From: CALHVX01 sp964640725
Lineage (GTDB): Bacteria; Pseudomonadota; Gammaproteobacteria; Pseudomonadales; Azotimanducaceae
Assembly (NCBI GenBank): GCA_964640725.1
Contig: CAZXIJ010000063.1
Location: 1-9,552, forward strand
Length of the DNA stretch: 9,552 nucleotides
Direction: 5' to 3'
A program made the position numbers and the translations under genes. The notes under the pieces were generated by a model. The model did no database searches. It had not been told where the DNA came from and worked only from the letters and a program-made list of their open reading frames with translations. Of this stretch, positions 6,881 through 9,552 are shown one piece after another. The number at the start of each line of letters is the position of its first letter. Positions within the stretch are counted from its first letter, which is position 1.

Positions 6881-7712
6881 TCAGCATCCGCTCGATCTCG
6901 GCCACCATGTCGTCGTGGCGTTCCCAGACGATAAAGTGCCCGTCGTTTTCGTAGCGGCGGTAGCGGACCTCGGCGGCGGTCAGCCGGTCCTGCGCGTAAT
7001 CCGCGTTCGCAACTTTCACCAGCCCGTCCTCGACGCCGTGCACGATGGTCACCGGCACGGCGATCTCCGGCAGCGCCGCGGCCACCGGCTCAAGTTCCCG
7101 CGAAAGCGGCATCATCTCGTCGTTGGAGTACGCCAGGTCCTGCCCGATGAGCCAGCGGGCCCCGGGAATGCGAGCCAGCTGGTTGTACCAGCGCGGCCGG
7201 CTGATCTCCGGGTCCACCGGCGCCGAAATGGAAATGACGCCGCCAATCTGTTCCGGGTAGTCCAGGGCCAGCTGATACACCAGCGCGCCGCCCAGGGAAT
7301 GACCGATGACGATGGCCGGCTGCTCCGACTCATTCACAGCCAGCAGCTTGCCGATCCAGCGGGACTGGTCCGCGAAGCTTGGCGTCGGACCGCTGCCAGC
7401 GGAAAGGCCGAACCCCGGGCGATCCGCGGAGATCAGGTGCGCCCGAGCGTTCAGGCGCGGGTCACTCAGGTAGCTGGCAAAAGCTTTCCAGGATCCCGGC
7501 GTGCCGTGCACAAACAGCAGCAGCGGCAGTGACCGCTCGCCGCTCTCAACGTAGTGCAAATCGAATCCGTCGGCGGGCAGGAGCCGGCTTTGCAACGCCG
7601 GAGGTAGCGTATCGACGGTCATTTCCGGAATCGGCGCGCAGGCGGTCAGCACCAGCAGACCCAGGGCCAGAAGCTGGCAACTGGCAAATCGACAGCATCC
7701 CTGAACTCTCAT
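6867..7712 (-). CDS. Alpha/beta hydrolase, predicted lipoprotein
   Basis: I prefer the ATG at 7712 (281 aa); a TTG at 7736 would add eight residues, but the bases before it are CCTCC on this strand, not a ribosome site. The N-terminus is a type II signal peptide: MRVQGCCRF, a hydrophobic core LLALGLLVL, and the lipobox LTAC with lipidated Cys25. The mature protein would be anchored in the envelope. The hydrolase core shows the oxyanion-hole LLFVHGTPGSW (64-74), ADRPGFGLS (96-104), the nucleophile elbow GHSLGG with Ser139, the acid in HGVEDGLV (Asp229), and the catalytic histidine NDGHFIVW (His259). The triad is complete. Family knowledge: this fold covers esterases, lipases, epoxide hydrolases and haloalkane dehalogenases; Ser as nucleophile favours an esterase or related serine hydrolase. 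It follows the 144-aa membrane gene by 53 bp and overlaps the ATP-grasp gene by 14 bp. Confidence 0.92.
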   Translation of the reverse strand: MRVQGCCRFASCQLLALGLLVLTACAPIPEMTVDTLPPALQSRLLPADGFDLHYVESGERSLPLLLFVHGTPGSWKAFASYLSDPRLNARAHLISADRPGFGLSAGSGPTPSFADQSRWIGKLLAVNESEQPAIVIGHSLGGALVYQLALDYPEQIGGVISISAPVDPEISRPRWYNQLARIPGARWLIGQDLAYSNDEMMPLSRELEPVAAALPEIAVPVTIVHGVEDGLVKVANADYAQDRLTAAEVRYRRYENDGHFIVWERHDDMVAEIERMLNAAL

Positions 7713-7741
7713 GCGTGGCTGCGGGCTCGAAGACAACGGAG

Positions 7742-7761
7742 GATCAGTCTATCGGCTGATC
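7742..7761. repeat. Short inverted repeat between two cluster genes
   Basis: GATCAG (7742-7747) and CTGATC (7756-7761) form a perfect 6-bp stem with an 8-nt loop. It starts 4 bases after the stop of the 144-aa membrane protein gene on the minus strand, before the hydrolase gene. There is no T-run after it on either strand, so it is not a standard intrinsic terminator. It could be a weak attenuator, an RNA processing hairpin or chance. Confidence 0.4.
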
Positions 7762-7765
7762 GCCA

Positions 7766-8200
7766 CTACGCACCAGCGTTACGCGCCCGGGCCGGGACCC
7801 ACAGTGGTCCGACAAGAATCAGCAACACGAGCACATTGAAACCCGCGTTCGAAGCATGGCCCGAGGTGACCGATCCGATGCTGTCCAGGCAGAACCAGGC
7901 CAGCAGCCCAGTCAACACGGCGCGGCGAATCGCCTCTGGGGCCACATCGTAAGGACGGCCGGACAGGCACCAGACCGTCACGCCCCAGCCAAAGAGAAAG
8001 CCGCCGGTCAGCGCCAGGACGAAGCGCGTTGTCGGAGCGTCGAAGTTTTGCGCGCCGTCCACCGGCCAGCTGAGCAGGTCGAGGGACCAGCGTGCCAGCT
8101 CTTCCGTAGGCGCCATGGTGCCCAGGAAGAAGACCGGACCGAAGGCCGCGATCCCGACCGCGGTGATCTTCAACCAGGTTTTATGCAGGCGCGGTGACAT
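7766..8200 (-). CDS. Four-helix integral membrane protein, unknown function
   Basis: An ATG start at 8200 with GAGG about 8 bases upstream gives 144 residues. Hydrophobic segments lie at about 11-28 (KITAVGIAAFGPVFFLGTM region), 58-80, 92-112 and 118-135, so four membrane helices are likely, with a short polar linker at 30-56. There is no cleavable signal peptide and no catalytic motif I recognise. Aromatic and Gly residues cluster in FLFGWGVTVW, and a SVTSGHASNAG loop sits between helices 3 and 4. It follows the 111-aa membrane gene by only 9 bp, so the two probably work together in the inner membrane. I do not recognise the family. Confidence 0.82.
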   Translation of the reverse strand: MSPRLHKTWLKITAVGIAAFGPVFFLGTMAPTEELARWSLDLLSWPVDGAQNFDAPTTRFVLALTGGFLFGWGVTVWCLSGRPYDVAPEAIRRAVLTGLLAWFCLDSIGSVTSGHASNAGFNVLVLLILVGPLWVPARARNAGA

Positions 8201-8209
8201 GGCAACGCC

Positions 8210-8545
8210 TCAGGCGCGGTCGCCCAGCAGCAGGGCGCGGGCATCGCCCTTTATCTGAAAGCTGACAACCAGCAGATAGATCGATAGAAACATGGCGCCG
8301 CCCAAAAACGCGAGCAGCGCAAGCCCCAGGCCTTGCGGGGAGAACTGATGGCGCCACCCAACCCAGGTCGCAGACAGCATCAACATGAACAGGAAATCCA
8401 GATTGAACTGGCCCGGCCAGGCCATCTTCCCGATATCGCCAAAGAACACCGCGAACAGGTTCATGCCGTACTCGCCGATGACCACCAGGGTATAGGCGCT
8501 AAGGGCGACCATCATCAGAGCCAGCATCATACGAAAGGCAGTCAT
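8210..8545 (-). CDS. Small integral membrane protein, unknown function
   Basis: The ATG at 8545 is preceded by AGGAG with 7 bases of spacing, a strong ribosome site. The protein has 111 residues with hydrophobic segments at about 5-23, 47-64 and 72-95, so about three membrane helices. A conserved-looking middle stretch VFFGDIGKMAWPGQFNLDF (33-51) lies between helices 1 and 2, and WVGWRHQFSPQGLG joins helices 2 and 3. It recalls small membrane proteins seen in marine gammaproteobacteria, but I cannot name a family or a function. It is the first gene of the minus-strand cluster, next to the divergent region with the paired inverted repeats. It is therefore the gene most directly exposed to the TetR regulator. 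Confidence 0.82.
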   Translation of the reverse strand: MTAFRMMLALMMVALSAYTLVVIGEYGMNLFAVFFGDIGKMAWPGQFNLDFLFMLMLSATWVGWRHQFSPQGLGLALLAFLGGAMFLSIYLLVVSFQIKGDARALLLGDRA

Positions 8546-8552
8546 GGATTTG

Positions 8553-8557
8553 CTCCT
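8553..8557 (-). promoter_or_regulatory. Shine-Dalgarno AGGAG of the 111-aa membrane protein gene
   Basis: CTCCT on the plus strand reads AGGAG on the minus strand, 7 bases before the ATG at 8545. This fixes the start of the first gene of the cluster. Confidence 0.8.
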
Positions 8558-8583
8558 GTCACGGGCTTTGTTGAGTGCGGTTT

Positions 8584-8601
8584 ATGTAGCATTCACTACA
8601 T
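8584..8601. promoter_or_regulatory. Candidate TetR operator 1 (inverted repeat)
   Basis: ATGTAG CATTCA CTACAT is a perfect 6-bp-arm inverted repeat with a 6-bp spacer. It lies in the divergent region 38 bp before the ATG of the 111-aa gene. Size and symmetry fit the palindromic sites bound by TetR-family dimers. Its 14-bp core matches operator 2 at 12 positions. Confidence 0.72.
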
Positions 8602-8621
8602 CTATTAGCGTAGCGTACACT
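8592..8621 (+). promoter_or_regulatory. Weak candidate promoter of the TetR gene
   Basis: TTCACT (8592-8597) and TACACT (8616-8621) are spaced by 18 bp and sit on operators 1 and 2 respectively. The -10 matches four of six positions, the -35 only three. If used, the TetR gene would be autorepressed and have a leader of about 85 nt. Confidence 0.25.
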
Positions 8622-8624
8622 ACG
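8609..8624. promoter_or_regulatory. Candidate TetR operator 2 (inverted repeat)
   Basis: CGTAG CGTACA CTACG has perfect 5-bp arms and the same 6-bp spacer as operator 1. The centres are 24 bp apart, slightly over two helical turns. Candidate -10 elements for both directions overlap it, so a bound dimer here would be expected to block transcription. Confidence 0.72.
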
Positions 8625-8641
8625 TTTAAGGAGGCGGTCAA
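8612..8641 (-). promoter_or_regulatory. Weak candidate promoter of the minus-strand cluster
   Basis: On the minus strand TTGACC (8636-8641, five of six matches to the -35 consensus) is followed after 18 bp by TACGCT (8612-8617, three of six at -10). The -10 lies inside operator 2 and transcription would start near operator 1. The -10 match is poor, so this is tentative. Confidence 0.3.
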
Positions 8642-8713
8642 TCGGCTAAGCAGCTTCGCGGCTTTGCCGGTACCATTTCTCGCCTTCGTTCCCGTTGTAC
8701 TCAGCGAGCCCCA

Positions 8714-9223
8714 GTGCCCAGAACACCAGCAGACGCCGACCGCAAACGTCAACACATCGTCGAGTCCGTCGTCGCCCATTTGCTGCGCGAGGGCTTTCGC
8801 AACAGCAACTTGCGTGCGCTGGCCGCAAGCGCGGGCATGAGCGATCGCATGGTCATGTACTACTTCGAGACCAAAGAATCGCTGATCTCCGAAGCCATCC
8901 TGATGATCGCCGAGAACCTGCAAACGGGGCTGGATGCCGTGCTGCCCGACCGCCAGGCAAGCGGCGCGCGAATCGTCAGCACCATGGTGGACTCTGCGCT
9001 GACGGACGGCAGTCGAGAAACCCTGCGCCTGTGGTTCGAGATCGTCGGGCTCGCCGTGCGCGGCGATGAACCCTATCTCTCCACCGCGCAGCTGTTTCTG
9101 AAAGAGTGGGAAAGCTGGATCGAGGCCAAACTGCCCGCCTCGCAAAAGCATCGAGCCCCTGCCCTGCTGGCCCAGATCGAGGGCGAAGTCATGATTGCGC
9201 TGCTGCGCGCAGACAGCGGCTAG
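8714..9223 (+). CDS. TetR/AcrR-family transcriptional regulator
   Basis: A GTG at 8714 with a weak GAG ribosome site 5 bases upstream gives 169 residues. The frame is open back to 8630 but has no ATG there, and the family N-terminus (PADADRKRQHIVESVVAHL) fits this start. The DNA-binding domain is clear: an arginine-rich first helix, GFRNSNLRALAASAGMS (27-43), and the recognition helix and loop DRMVMYYFETKESLI (44-58), the usual Y-Y/H-F-x-x-K-x-x-L motif. The C-terminal ligand and dimer domain (about 65-169) is diverse and somewhat short for the family (190-210 is common). Family knowledge: TetR proteins repress as dimers and release DNA on ligand binding. It is divergent from the minus-strand cluster, with two similar inverted repeats between, so it probably controls that cluster and itself. 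It also leads a kinase gene 7 bp downstream. Confidence 0.93.
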   Translation: MPRTPADADRKRQHIVESVVAHLLREGFRNSNLRALAASAGMSDRMVMYYFETKESLISEAILMIAENLQTGLDAVLPDRQASGARIVSTMVDSALTDGSRETLRLWFEIVGLAVRGDEPYLSTAQLFLKEWESWIEAKLPASQKHRAPALLAQIEGEVMIALLRADSG

Positions 9224-9230
9224 CACCAGC

Positions 9231-9552
9231 ATGGCCATCATCTTTTTGAACGGCTGCACTTCGGCCGGCAAGTCGAGCATCGCCAGATCTCTTCAGGCGC
9301 TATTGCAAGAGCCCTACCTGCTCAGCGGCATTGACGATGCCTTCGCATCCATACCGCTGCGCTATCACAAGCATCCCGAAGGGTTCTTCTTTGATCGCGA
9401 TGAGCATGGGCTGGTCCGCCTTAACTTCGGTGCAGTCGGCTGGGCCACCCTCCGCGCCCACCAGGCGGCTGCCGCCGCCATGGCAAGAAGTGGCGCCAAC
9501 CTGATCCTGGATCAGGTCGTCCTGAATCAAAGGCTCCGGGAGGGCTGGCAGA
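9231..9552 (+). CDS. P-loop kinase of the chloramphenicol phosphotransferase-like family, 3' truncated by window edge
   Basis: The ATG at 9231 lies 7 bp after the TetR stop, and the frame stays open to the window end (107 codons, no stop). The N-terminus MAIIFLNGCTSAGKSSIARS carries a Walker A loop, GCTSAGKSS (8-16), after a short beta strand. SGIDDAF (32-38) places Asp35 where chloramphenicol phosphotransferase of Streptomyces venezuelae has its proposed catalytic Asp37 (GVDSL). The later GANLILDQVVLN (90-101) resembles the GARIIIDDVFL stretch of that enzyme. Family knowledge: that enzyme phosphorylates the C3 hydroxyl of chloramphenicol. Most chromosomal relatives have unknown substrates, so antibiotic resistance is not implied. 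The full protein would be about 175-190 residues. Close spacing suggests cotranscription with the TetR gene. Confidence 0.85.
   Translation, partial: MAIIFLNGCTSAGKSSIARSLQALLQEPYLLSGIDDAFASIPLRYHKHPEGFFFDRDEHGLVRLNFGAVGWATLRAHQAAAAAMARSGANLILDQVVLNQRLREGWQ

Noticed and set aside
5555..6934. A 459-codon plus-strand open frame antisense to the ATP-grasp gene
   Set aside because: The minus strand carries clear ATP-grasp motifs; the plus-strand product shows no domain and has biased composition.
8544..8840. A 98-codon plus-strand frame across the divergent region
   Set aside because: It overlaps both operator repeats and the TetR gene in another frame, and its product has no family resemblance.
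8582..9280. A 232-codon minus-strand frame antisense to the TetR gene
   Set aside because: The plus strand encodes a clear TetR helix-turn-helix; the opposite frame also runs through the operator repeats and into the kinase gene without any motif.
9231..9552. Chloramphenicol resistance as the role of the kinase
   Set aside because: Only the N-terminal half is visible, and chromosomal members of this P-loop family mostly have unknown substrates; similarity alone does not support a resistance call.
1..9552. CRISPR arrays, tRNA or rRNA genes, insertion sequences, phage attachment sites
   Set aside because: I saw no regularly spaced direct repeats, no tRNA-like cloverleaf, no rRNA sequence and no transposase or integrase frame.

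Overview
This is a GC-rich scaffold fragment with densely packed genes, short overlaps and proteobacterial-type proteins. A TRAP carboxylate transporter, an Fe-type-like nitrile hydratase and a FadD-like ligase together suggest a free-living, probably aquatic proteobacterium, perhaps gammaproteobacterial. That placement is inference. A run of exactly 100 N (1221-1320) marks a scaffold join, so order and distance across it are not assured.

Left block, plus strand (1-1217): the C-terminal part of a TRAP transporter large membrane subunit overlaps by 4 bp (GTGA) a PurN-type formyltransferase. After the gap (1321-2387): a nitrile hydratase beta subunit lacking its N-terminus overlaps by 4 bp (ATGA) a complete alpha subunit. 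The alpha subunit carries the metal-binding cysteine motif in the unusual form CTQCSCT. No activator or amidase gene is visible.

Central block, minus strand (8545 down to 2456): six genes in one direction. In transcription order they are a 111-aa and a 144-aa integral membrane protein of unknown function, a lipoprotein alpha/beta hydrolase, an ATP-grasp ligase, an AMP-forming acyl-CoA synthetase and a cytoplasmic family-2 glycoside hydrolase. Spacing is mostly short, including a 14-bp overlap and a gap of about 9 bp. I do not recognise this set as a described pathway. It could deglycosylate, hydrolyse and activate a compound as a CoA ester or amide, but that is inference.

Right block, plus strand (8546-9552): a 168-bp divergent intergenic region holds two similar inverted repeats (GTAG-N6-CTAC core) 24 bp apart. 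A TetR-family repressor gene follows, and 7 bp later a P-loop kinase of the chloramphenicol-phosphotransferase type that runs off the window. The paired repeats between the TetR gene and the minus-strand cluster are the best candidate for the switch of that cluster.
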